This document shows, piece by piece, positions 34,786 to 45,231 of a DNA stretch of 64,000 nucleotides (the first letter of the stretch is position 1; every line of letters starts with the position of its first letter). Position numbers and translations under genes: made by a program. The stretch is taken from positions 2,542,001 to 2,606,000 of the forward strand of contig OZ241353.1 in assembly GCA_965200375.1 (NCBI GenBank), given 5' to 3'. Source of the DNA: VXYL01 sp965200375 (GTDB lineage: Bacteria > Pseudomonadota > Gammaproteobacteria > Pseudomonadales > Azotimanducaceae). A model generated the notes under the pieces. The model searched no databases and was not told the origin of the DNA. It saw only the letters and a list, made by a program, of their open reading frames with translations.

Positions 34786-36129
34786 ATGAAGCATCCCTTC
34801 GCCCTTGCCATGCCCGCCGCTCTCGCCGCGACGCTGCTGGCCGGCTGCGCCGCCATCTCCAGCGTTTCCGAGAGCGCGTTGCCAGCGCCGGCGGGGTTGG
34901 TCCTCGATGCCGTAGAGGCCATGGGGCCGGACTTGGCCGAGGCGCGGCCCGCGGCGGCCGGCATGTCCGCCGAACGGCTGGCGCGCATCACGGAGATGAC
35001 GCAGCGCTACGTGGACGAGGGCAAGCTCGCCGGCGTCGTCACCCTCGTGGCCCGGGACGGCAGGATCGTCCACTTCGAGTCGGTCGGCCAACGCGGCGCC
35101 AACGACGGCCGGCCCCTGGCCAAGGATGCGTTGTTCCGCATCTACTCCATGACCAAGCCGATCACTGCGGTGGCAGCCATGATGCTCTACGAGGAAGGCA
35201 AGTTTCAGCTTTCGGATCCGGTGACGAAGTTCGTGCCGGAGCTCGCGAATCTCAACGTGCTCGTGGATGGCGAGGAAGTGCCGGCCGAGGAAACCATGAC
35301 CATGCTGCACTTGCTGACCCACACCACCGGCCTCTCCTACGGCTTCAACCCCGAGGACCCGGTGGACCAGCTGTACCGCGAGAAGCAGCCCCTGGCCGCG
35401 AAGGACCTGGACGAGTTCGCCGCCCGGCTGGGCGAGCTGCCGCTCAAGTTCGAGCCCGGCGCCCGCTGGCACTACAGCGTCGCCGTGGACGTGACGGGCC
35501 TCGTCGTGGAGCGCTTGAGCGGCCAGTCCTTCGACGTCTTCCTCAAGGAGCGCATTTTCGAGCCCCTCGGCATGGTGGACACGTTCTTCAACGTGCCGCC
35601 GGAGAAGATGGACCGCTTCCTGCCGAACCACTACTGGAACGCGGAGCAGGAACAGCTCGTCGAGATGGGCGAGCCGGCGTTCGCCAGCTATCGGGACACG
35701 CAGATGTACTCCGGCGGCGGCGGCCTGGTCTCCACCACCATGGACTACCTGCGCTTCTGCGAGATGGTGCGCCGCGGCGGCGAACTCGACGGCGCGCGCC
35801 TGCTCAGTCCGAAGACTGTGGAGTTCATGACCGCCAACCATCTGTCTGCCGCCATAGAAGGCGGCGGCAGCGGCGAGCAGCCCTTCGGGCGCGCGGCGCG
35901 CGGCTTCGGCTTCGGTCTCGGCTGGGGCGTGGTGACGGATCCCGTCGCCGCCCGAGTCCTCGGCTCCGCCGGCGAGTACAACTGGGGCGGCGCGGCCGGC
36001 ACCGTGTTCTGGATCGACCCGGTGGAGGACATGGTGGTGCTCGGCATGATCCAGCTCATGGGCTCGCCTTGGCCACTGCGGGCGGAACTCAAGGTGCTGG
36101 CGAACCAGGCGATCGTCGAGGCGCCGTAA
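34786..36129 (+). CDS. Lipoprotein serine hydrolase of the beta-lactamase/EstB family
   Basis: The 447-residue protein has a lipoprotein signal (LLAGC, Cys21). The catalytic SxxK is SMTK (S121, K124), followed by HYSVAVD for the Tyr motif (about residue 226), and GGAAGTVFW near the C-terminus in place of the KTG box. This pattern fits class C-like serine hydrolases and esterases (EstB, Pfam beta-lactamase), which usually act as esterases or transacylases and not as antibiotic-degrading enzymes. It is expected to be anchored in the periplasmic face of a membrane. It lies 24 bases after matB, so co-transcription is likely. Substrate unknown. Confidence 0.88.
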   Translation: MKHPFALAMPAALAATLLAGCAAISSVSESALPAPAGLVLDAVEAMGPDLAEARPAAAGMSAERLARITEMTQRYVDEGKLAGVVTLVARDGRIVHFESVGQRGANDGRPLAKDALFRIYSMTKPITAVAAMMLYEEGKFQLSDPVTKFVPELANLNVLVDGEEVPAEETMTMLHLLTHTTGLSYGFNPEDPVDQLYREKQPLAAKDLDEFAARLGELPLKFEPGARWHYSVAVDVTGLVVERLSGQSFDVFLKERIFEPLGMVDTFFNVPPEKMDRFLPNHYWNAEQEQLVEMGEPAFASYRDTQMYSGGGGLVSTTMDYLRFCEMVRRGGELDGARLLSPKTVEFMTANHLSAAIEGGGSGEQPFGRAARGFGFGLGWGVVTDPVAARVLGSAGEYNWGGAAGTVFWIDPVEDMVVLGMIQLMGSPWPLRAELKVLANQAIVEAP

Positions 36130-36320
36130 GCCCAAGCTAGGCCGCCGCGGCCGTGCCGGCAGCCGCGGCGTTGCTCCGGCTTGGTGGTCAACGCCAGCGC
36201 TAGCTACCGCCGGCGGCTGCGGCTCTCCGTGGACGCGGCAGCGTTGCGCGGCTCTGGCGGCGGTGCGCCGGAATCTCGCATGGCAGGTTGCCCAAGCCGT
36301 TGAGCGGCGCCAGCCAGCGC

Positions 36321-37394
36321 TCACCACTGCCGGTGTTGGCGAAGACGCGCAGCACGGCGTTCGCTGCGGGCCTCGGCCGCCTGCCGCAGGCGCTCGACCC
36401 GGGCCGCGGAACGTTGCCGGGCCGCGGCGGCGCGTTGCGCCTTGGCGGCTGCGCGTAGCCGTCTGGCCTTCAGCGTTCGGAACTCGTTGACCAGATCGAT
36501 GCCGCTCGGACAGGCCGCGGTGCAGGCCCCGCACTCGCTGCAGTCCGCCGCCGATGGGGCCTCCGCGCCAGCCTCGTATGCCGTGTGCAGCGTCTGCGGC
36601 GCCAGGCCCTCGGGGCAGGCCGGCTGGCACCAGCCGCAGCGGATGCACGGGTCCGCGGGGCGCGACGGCAAGCCCACTTGGAAGGTGGCGGCGTCTACCG
36701 CTGCATCCGCCGCCGCGCTGCGGCCGGTGAGGGGGCCGCCTGTGCGCAGCGGCTGCTTGCCAGCCGAGGCTGCGGCCCCGCTGCCGGCGCTTGGCGTCAG
36801 CAACGGCCGCAGGGCCTCGAGGGGCGTGCCGAACGAGATCCAGTGGTTCGCGCCACCGACGGCAACCAAGCGGCGGCGCGGCGTGCGGCCAATGCACACC
36901 GCTTCGTGGATGGCGAACAACGTGGCGACGTTCAGCACCAGCACGCCGACGTCCGTTGGACGCGCGCCCTTCGGCAGTTCCCTGGCGGCCAAGTGGGCGA
37001 CCAGCCGGCGCTCGTCGCCGGCCGGGTAGTCGAGGGCCACTGGCGTCGCTGGCGGCCCGATGCCGCTGCCGGCCGGCACCGCCAGCACATGGCGCACCTC
37101 CCGGGCGGACTCTCCGGCCTTGCCCCCAGCCAGGCAGCGGCAGACGACCCGCAGCCCGGAGACGACCGCGTCCATGTGTTCCCGCAGCAAGGCAAGGTCC
37201 GCGCCGGCGCCGGGTTCCGACGCCATGCCGTTGCCGATCGCCAGGTCGGCCTTGCCGGCCAGCGCCGCGTACAGCTTGGTCGCCGTCGGAAAGCCGCCGC
37301 CCCCCATGCCGACGATGCCGGCGGCGTCGATTCGCGCCAACACCTCGGCTGTCGGCGCCGCGGCATCGAGAGGAGGGAAGTCCGTGCCGGTCAT
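36321..37394 (-). CDS. rnfC: Truncated, divergent RnfC-like electron transport subunit
   Basis: The 357-residue protein aligns only with the middle and C-terminal parts of RnfC. It starts near VGMGGGGFPTATKL (the NADH/flavin GGAGFPT region), keeps YPAGDERRL and GVLVLNVATLFAIHEAV, and has two 4Fe-4S motifs CIRCGWCQPACP and CSECGACTAACP before a charged Arg/Ala-rich tail. The N-terminal domain of about 110 residues found in normal RnfC is missing, and the conserved ECEP is replaced by SEP. The start at 37394 is the first good ATG after the MITE-like element that separates it from rnfB. The insertion may have removed the 5' end. No rnfD, rnfG or rnfE follows. Confidence 0.7.
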   Translation of the reverse strand: MTGTDFPPLDAAAPTAEVLARIDAAGIVGMGGGGFPTATKLYAALAGKADLAIGNGMASEPGAGADLALLREHMDAVVSGLRVVCRCLAGGKAGESAREVRHVLAVPAGSGIGPPATPVALDYPAGDERRLVAHLAARELPKGARPTDVGVLVLNVATLFAIHEAVCIGRTPRRRLVAVGGANHWISFGTPLEALRPLLTPSAGSGAAASAGKQPLRTGGPLTGRSAAADAAVDAATFQVGLPSRPADPCIRCGWCQPACPEGLAPQTLHTAYEAGAEAPSAADCSECGACTAACPSGIDLVNEFRTLKARRLRAAAKAQRAAAARQRSAARVERLRQAAEARSERRAARLRQHRQW

Positions 37395-37398
37395 CGGC

Positions 37399-37562
37399 CT
37401 AGTGGTTCGATTCCGAATTGACATGGCAAATGGCACGTTCGTCTGTCGTCGCCTCGTAGTGCGCTACTTGAGGATGTGCCGCCCCGCAAGGCCGCCGGCA
37501 TCCCGGCCCTGCGACGAAACCCGCCCGCTGGAACACACGTCATTTCGGAAGCGGCACACTGG
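37399..37562. mobile_element. MITE-like element, copy 2 (164 bp), at the rnfB/rnfC junction
   Basis: Near-duplicate of 21487-21651. The left end begins CTAGTGGTTCGATTCCGAA; the right end, read inward, is AGTGTGCCGCTTCCGAA. By eye the terminal 27 bases of the two ends match at 21 positions as an inverted repeat. Non-coding in itself. It supplies the last 33 codons and stop of rnfB and lies directly before the rnfC start. Confidence 0.85.
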
Positions 37563-38102
37563 GGCTGCCTCGGCCCGGCGCTCCGGCAAGGGGGCCGCGT
37601 CGCCCAACCCGACAAGGTCGATGCAGTCCACCGGACAGGCGGGTACGCAGAGCTCGCAGCCGGTGCAGTGGGCCTCGACCACGGCATGCAGGTGTTGCGG
37701 CGCGCCGGCGATGGCATCGACCGGACACGCGGCCAGGCACAGGGCGCAGCCGATGCACTCCGCGCCTCGAATGCGGGCCGCTTGAGCCGCTGGCGGCGGC
37801 AGGTTCGCCGTTTCCGCCTGCCGCCCCAGGAGGGCCTGCAGGGCGGCTGCCGTCTCCGGGCCGCCTGGCAGGCACAGGTCGACGCGCTCGCCGGCGGCCA
37901 CGGCCGCCGCATAGGGCCGGCAGCCGGGGTAGCCGCACTGGGCGCACTGGATGTGCGGCAGCAGGGCCAGGGCCGCGTCCTCGATGGAATCCGCGTTGCG
38001 CCGTTCCCGAGCGGCGAAGAGGCGCTGGGCAGCGGCGAGCAGTGCGCCGGCCGCCACGCCGACGGCCGCCAGGGCGCCGGCGGCAGCGCTCCAGCCCGTC
38101 AT
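37464..38102 (-). CDS. rnfB: RnfB iron-sulfur subunit with element-derived C-terminus
   Basis: The 212-residue protein starts at ATG 38102, overlapping the rnfA stop (ATGA). It has an N-terminal membrane anchor (AAGALAAVGVAAGALLAAAQ), a CAQCGYPGC cluster motif with a later Cys, then two ferredoxin-type motifs CIGCALCLAACP and CTGCELCVPACP. RnfB passes electrons between the quinone/ferredoxin side and RnfC in the Rnf complex. From about residue 180 the sequence (VCRFRNDVCSSGR and on) is encoded by the inserted repeat element, so the original C-terminus has been lost or replaced. The core metal sites are complete. Confidence 0.87.
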   Translation of the reverse strand: MTGWSAAAGALAAVGVAAGALLAAAQRLFAARERRNADSIEDAALALLPHIQCAQCGYPGCRPYAAAVAAGERVDLCLPGGPETAAALQALLGRQAETANLPPPAAQAARIRGAECIGCALCLAACPVDAIAGAPQHLHAVVEAHCTGCELCVPACPVDCIDLVGLGDAAPLPERRAEAAPVCRFRNDVCSSGRVSSQGRDAGGLAGRHILK

Positions 38103-38674
38103 CCGAGGCCGCGCAGGCCGGCGAAGGCGAGCGCCATGAAGCCTACGGTGATCAACGCCAACGGCGCACCGCGGAAGGGCCTCGGCACCGCGCCGTCCTG
38201 CACCCGTTCCCGCAACGCCGCGAAAGCCACGAGGGCGACGCCGAATCCGAGCCCGGCCCCCGCGGCGAGCAGCAGCGTGGACGCCAGCGAACGGCCTTCG
38301 TCCACGGCGATCAGCGTCACGCCCAGCACCGCGCAGTTGGAGGCGATGAGGGGCAGGAAGATGCCCAGCATCCGATGCAGCAGCGGGCTTGCCGCCCGCA
38401 CGAACAGCTCCGTGAACTGCACCGAAGCGGCAATGGCCACCACGAACGCGACGATGCGGAGGTACTGAAGATCGAAAGGCGCCAGCAGATAGCGATGGAC
38501 CAGATGCGTTGCCAGCCCCGCCAGCATCAGCACGAACATGGTCGCCAGCGTCATAGGCGCCGCGGTTGCCATGCGGTTCGAGGTGCCGAGAAAGGGGCAC
38601 AGGCCCAGGAACTGCACCAGCACGAAGTTGTTGACCAGCGCTGCCGAGAGAAGGATGAGCAGCGCGTCGCCCAC
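38099..38674 (-). CDS. rnfA: RnfA membrane subunit of the Rnf electron transport complex
   Basis: The 191-residue protein has six hydrophobic segments. VNNFVLVQFLGLCPFLGTSNRM and LIASNCAVLGV are the conserved RnfA/RnfE blocks with membrane Cys residues. The length matches E. coli RsxA (193 residues). It couples redox transfer between ferredoxin and NAD(H) to ion movement together with the other Rnf subunits. It is first in the gene order rnfA-rnfB-rnfC here, and lies immediately downstream of an element end and an integrase remnant that mark a recombination boundary. Confidence 0.92.
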   Translation of the reverse strand: MGDALLILLSAALVNNFVLVQFLGLCPFLGTSNRMATAAPMTLATMFVLMLAGLATHLVHRYLLAPFDLQYLRIVAFVVAIAASVQFTELFVRAASPLLHRMLGIFLPLIASNCAVLGVTLIAVDEGRSLASTLLLAAGAGLGFGVALVAFAALRERVQDGAVPRPFRGAPLALITVGFMALAFAGLRGLG

Positions 38675-38703
38675 GGCATCTCCCTAGCGGACCAGCTCTG
38701 GCA

Positions 38704-38730
38704 CTAGTGTACCGCTTTCGAATTAACATG
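38704..38730. mobile_element. Solitary end of the MITE-like element
   Basis: CTAGTGTACCGCTTTCGAA and the following bases match the inward-read right end of the 164-bp element (AGTGTGCCGCTTCCGAA). It lies between rnfA and the integrase remnant. Confidence 0.65.
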
Positions 38731-39408
38731 CATCTCGACGGCGCCAGCCCCGTTGCCCGGGTGCGGCCTACCGGCAGCAAGCAGTTCATCCAGATCGTCC
38801 GCATCGACGGCAAGCGCTACGAGCGCGGGCTGGGCGGCTGCCAGTTCACGGACTTGGACGAAGCCCGCGGATCGCCTTCGAGAACTGCCGCAGGGTGCGT
38901 CACGGCGAGAACCTGTTTGCCGAGTGCCGCCGGCCGCAAGGCGGCATATGAAGGCTGGCAAGGAACACGTCGTGCCTCTGTCCAAGCCGCGCTGCGCGTA
39001 TTGGATGAAGCGCACGACGAGTACGGCGGCGAAGGGCTTATGTTCCCTTCCAAGCGCGGCAAGATGCTCTACGACGCCGCGATCACGCAGGACCTGCTGC
39101 GGAAGCAGCTCGGCATCGAAGCCACCGCGCACGGCTTCCGGTCGTCCTTCCGCGACTGGGTCGCGGAGCATGGCTGGGAACGCGACGTGGCGGAGGCGGC
39201 GCTGGCCCACACGCTCGGCAACGCGACGGAGCTTGCGTACAAGCGTACCGACTTCCTCGCCAAGCGCTGCAAGATGATGGAAGCCTGGGCCAGGTTCTGC
39301 ATGGGCCGAGGAACGCCGCTAGGGCGCTTGCAGGGGCTTTCGCCGCTTGGCAGTGTGCCAGCAGCCCTAGACGCCTTCCGCCGGCACCATTGGCAGCTAC
39401 GTCGTTGA
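38731..39408 (+). pseudogene. Tyrosine recombinase (P4-type phage integrase) remnant
   Basis: Three frames carry successive pieces of an integrase. LDGASPVARVRPTGSKQFIQ and YERGLGG (N-terminal DUF4102 arm-binding domain) lie at 38731-38865. IAFENCRRVRHGENLFAE, in a different frame, follows at about 38872. RHMKAGKEHVVPLS appears near 38945 in a third frame. Finally EYGGEGLMFPSKRGKML and ATAHGFRSSFRDWVAE then ALAHTLGN (catalytic H-x-x-R and the later His) return in the first frame. The central region between the arm-binding and catalytic domains is deleted, so the gene is inactive. It lies next to the Rnf cluster and an element end, and marks an old integration site; no tRNA is adjacent. Confidence 0.85.
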
Positions 39409-39441
39409 TCGCACGGGGCTTTGCGCGGCCAAGACGCCTAT

Positions 39442-39705
39442 TTAGAAACGCGCCCAGGGCGCATGTGGGCTTGGTTCGAGTTCCGGCCCATGGCCACGCT
39501 CGGCAGGAAACGCCCTAGAGAGCGTTTGGGGCAACCTCTGCACGGCGCAGAATAACACAGGCGTTTTTTTCTGCCTGTAACTCTTGGGTCTGTGCAGACC
39601 ATCCTTTAGCGCGAACGCCCTAGATGCGTTCCAATCTGCGATGCGCGACTGCGCCATTGCTGGCGCAGCAAGGACGATGAGGACGAGTGCTAGCAAGTGC
39701 TTCAC
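39442..39705 (-). CDS. Small exported hypothetical protein
   Basis: An 87-residue frame with a clear signal peptide (MKHLLALVLIVLAAPAMAQS). The remainder is polar and basic (RIADWNASRAFALKDGLHRPKSYRQ) with one Cys. It overlaps the upstream small membrane-protein frame by 4 bases (ATGA), which argues that both are real. No family recognised. The last 20 residues are Pro/His-rich and could be read-through of a shorter ancestral gene. Confidence 0.5.
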   Translation of the reverse strand: MKHLLALVLIVLAAPAMAQSRIADWNASRAFALKDGLHRPKSYRQKKTPVLFCAVQRLPQTLSRAFPAERGHGPELEPSPHAPWARF

Positions 39706-39884
39706 GTTGTGTCTGCGTTCGGTTTAAGCGAGGCACAGCCTATCGCAAGCGGAAAGATCAGCCACGGGCTGAGAACGAGCGCTAGCAGTGCCCACAGTAC
39801 GCCGTTCCTGTTCCGATGGTGGGCGACGAACATTCCTACCGCTACGCTCCAAACGACGTAGCAAACCATCGCCGCCCAGAGCAA
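39702..39884 (-). CDS. Small membrane hypothetical protein
   Basis: 60 residues with two hydrophobic segments (AAMVCYVVWSVAVGMFVA and VLWALLALVLSPWLIFPLAI) joined by HHRNRNG, a typical small two-helix inner-membrane protein. The start is TTG 39884 or ATG 39869; neither has a strong ribosome-binding site. Four-base overlap with the following exported protein suggests a two-gene unit. Lower-GC codon use than the neighbours. Function unknown. Confidence 0.5.
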   Translation of the reverse strand: MLWAAMVCYVVWSVAVGMFVAHHRNRNGVLWALLALVLSPWLIFPLAIGCASLKPNADTT

Positions 39885-40239
39885 CGAAAAAACAGCAACG
39901 CATCCGCCTCCGCTTCCATTGGGCTATCTCCTGTTTACAGCTAGGGGCCCGCCGACGTTTCAGCTCTTCAAGAATCTCCGCCGCTGTTGTTGTTGCCCGA
40001 AACACCGTCTGCAATCGCATTGCAGGCGGCAAGCACCTTCTCACGCTTCCTTAGCTCCCGTCAAGTCGTATGCGATGGTCACCGCGCCTTCGCGGTAGTA
40101 GTCAAACCGAGTGACGAACAATGTTGATCTTGGCGCGGGGCAGTTCTTGCACGTCGTCTCGCCTCGCCGCGTGGTAGCGCGGATCGGCTTGTGGCGCTCG
40201 CGCCCTAGTGGTTTCCTTCCGTCATTTCCGAGCGCCGCG
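39885..40239. other. Intergenic stretch ahead of the small membrane gene
   Basis: 355 bases between metG and the small membrane gene. Apart from the mini-element at its edge (40205-40243) I see no gene or RNA I can support. Confidence 0.5.
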
Positions 40240-40243
40240 CTAG
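40205..40243. mobile_element. Internally deleted MITE-like remnant at the metG stop
   Basis: A 39-base segment bounded by CTAG at both ends. CTAGTGGTT matches the left end of the 164-bp element and GTCATTTCCGAGCG resembles its right-end GTCATTTCGGAAGCG. The right CTAG contains the metG stop codon (40240-40242). Confidence 0.5.
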
Positions 40244-42290
40244 CTGACTCGCATCCCCGGTTCGGCGCCGCTGTCCGGCGCGATCAGGAAGATCTCGGCG
40301 CCGCCGGGCCCCGCTGCCAGCACCATGCCTTCCGACGTCCCGAACCGCATCTTGCGTGGCGCCAGATTGGCGATCGCCACCGTCAAGCGGCCGACCAGGT
40401 CCTCCGGCGCATAGGCGGCGCGAATGCCGGAGAACACCCGCCGCCGTTCTCCGCCCAGGTCCAGCGTCAGGGCGAGCAGCTTGTCCGCGCCCTCCACCCG
40501 CTCGGCGTCCACCACCTTCGCCACGCGCAGGTCCAGCTTGGCGAAGTCCTCGATGGCAACGGTTCCCGGCGCGTCGGTGTCTGCCGGCCCTCCGGTGTCT
40601 GCCGGCGCAGAGGCATCGTCCTTGGGCCCGCCGGTTGCTGCCGGCACAGAGGCTTCGGCGCGGGTCGCAGCCACCATCCGCGCGACGTCCTTCTTGTCGA
40701 TGCGCGTGAACAAACGCTCGAAGCGGCCGATGCGATGCTCCAGGAGCGGCGTCTTGGCATCTGTCCAGGAGAGGGGATCCACGCCCAGGAAACGCTCGGC
40801 CCGGGCCGCAAAGGCAGGCAGGATGGGCTTCAAGTACACGACCAGGCAGCGGAAGGCGTTGACGCCGAGAGAACAGACGCCGTGGACGTCCTCGCGCCTG
40901 GCGGGATCGTCCTGGTGGCGCCACGGCTCCTCGGCGGCGATGTAGCGATTCACCCGATCCGCCAGTGTGCTGACTTCCCGCACCGCCCGGCCGACGTCGC
41001 CGCGTTCGTAGAGTTCGGCGAGATCGTCGCCGGCGTTGGCCACCGCTGCCAGAAGCTCCTCGTTGTGGACTTGTGTCGCCAAGCGGCCCTCGAAGCGCTT
41101 GCCGATGAAACTCGCGCAGCGCGATGCGATGTTCACCACTTTGCCGGCCAAGTCCACGTTCACGCGCTGCACGAAGTCCTGGAAGTTGATGTCCACGTCG
41201 TCCGTGGTGGCGGTGAGCTTGGTGGCGAAGTAGTAGCGCAGGTATTCCGGGTCCAATTGCTCCAAGTAGGTGGCCGCGTTGATGAACGTGCCCCGGGACT
41301 TAGACATCTGCTTGCCGTCCACGGTGATCATACCGTGGGTGTGAACCCGAGTGGGCGTGCGGAAGCCGCTGTGCGCGAGCACCGCCGGCCAGAACAGGCA
41401 GTGGAAGTTGACGATGTCCTTGCCAATGAAGTGATGCACCTCGGCGTGGCTTTCGGGGCCCCAGAAGTCCTCGAACGCCAGCCCGTCCGTGCGATCGCAC
41501 AGGTTCTTGAAGCTCGCCATGTAGCCGATGGGCGCGTCCATCCAGACGTAGAAGAACTTCCTCGGCGCACCCGGGATGGGAAATCCGAAGTAGGGGGCGT
41601 CGCGGCTGATGTCCCAGGGCCTGAGGCCGGCCGAGAGCCACTCCTTGAGCTTGTTGTGGACTTCGCTTTGCAGCGTGCCGCTCGCCGTCCAGTCCGCAAG
41701 GAAGCCGGCGAACTTCGGCAGGTCCACGAAGTAGTGCTCGGACTGGCGCAGCTCCGGTTTCGCTTCCGAAAGCACCGAACGCGGCTCTCGCAGCTCGGTG
41801 GCGTCGTAGGTGGCGCCGCAGCTGTCGCAGTTGTCCCCCGGCTGGTCTTCGGCCCCGCAACGAGGGCAGGCGCCGCGGAGGTGGCGGTCCGCCAGAAAGA
41901 GCCCGCGCACGGGATCGAACAGTTGCGCCACTTCGGCAGTGGCGATGTGGCCGCCGGCCCGCAAGCGGTCGTAGATGGTCGTCAGATAGTGCTCGTTCTC
42001 CGGAGAGTGCGTGGAGTGGTAGTTGTCGTGGCTGATATGGAATCGCCGGAAGTCCTCCGCGTGCTCCACGCGCAATCTGTCGATGAGCGTCTCGGGGGCA
42101 ACGCCTTGCGCCTCCGCAAGCAGCATGGTCGCCGTGCCGTGGGCGTCGTCGGCGCAGACGTAGACGCATTGGTTGCCGGCCATGCGCTGATAGCGGACCC
42201 AGATGTCCGTTTGGATGTGCTCGAAGAGATGCCCTAAGTGGATGGCGCCGTTGGCGTACGGCAGGGCGCTGGTGACCAGAATGCGGCGCA

Positions 42291-42291
<1 letters not shown>
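40240..42291 (-). CDS. metG: Methionyl-tRNA synthetase
   Basis: The 683-residue class I synthetase starts at GTG 42291, overlapping the gyrA stop by one base (TAGTG). Signature motifs are AIHLGH (HIGH), a zinc knuckle CPRCG/CDSCG, and KQMSKS (KMSKS). After a Gly/Ala/Asp/Pro linker with repeated TGGP units it carries a C-terminal EMAP/Trbp111 tRNA-binding domain (DFAKLDLRVAKVV and KMRFGTSEGMVLAAG). It charges tRNA-Met in the cytosol. Coupling to gyrA suggests shared transcription. The stop codon lies inside a mobile-element remnant, so the last residues may be new. Confidence 0.97.
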
Positions 42292-45071
<2,780 letters not shown>

Positions 45072-45231
45072 TCGGGCGGCTTCCGCGCGTCTTGGGGTGC
45101 GGGGGCCAGTCTACCACGGTTGCCTCGGCCGAAGGGGCTCGGAACGAACCGCCTGCGGTGCGGTCAGGCCTCCCCGAAGTCCTCCTGCAGCGCACAGTAC
45201 ACCGGGTTCCTGTCCGTGTCTGCGCGAGCGG

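Noticed and set aside
34786..36129. Antibiotic-resistance beta-lactamase
   Set aside because: The motif set (SMTK, HYSV, no KTG) and lipobox fit an esterase-type serine hydrolase better.
33064..36897. A 1277-codon open frame on the minus strand
   Set aside because: Antisense to matB and the serine hydrolase; composition is His/Arg/Gln/Pro-rich without motifs.
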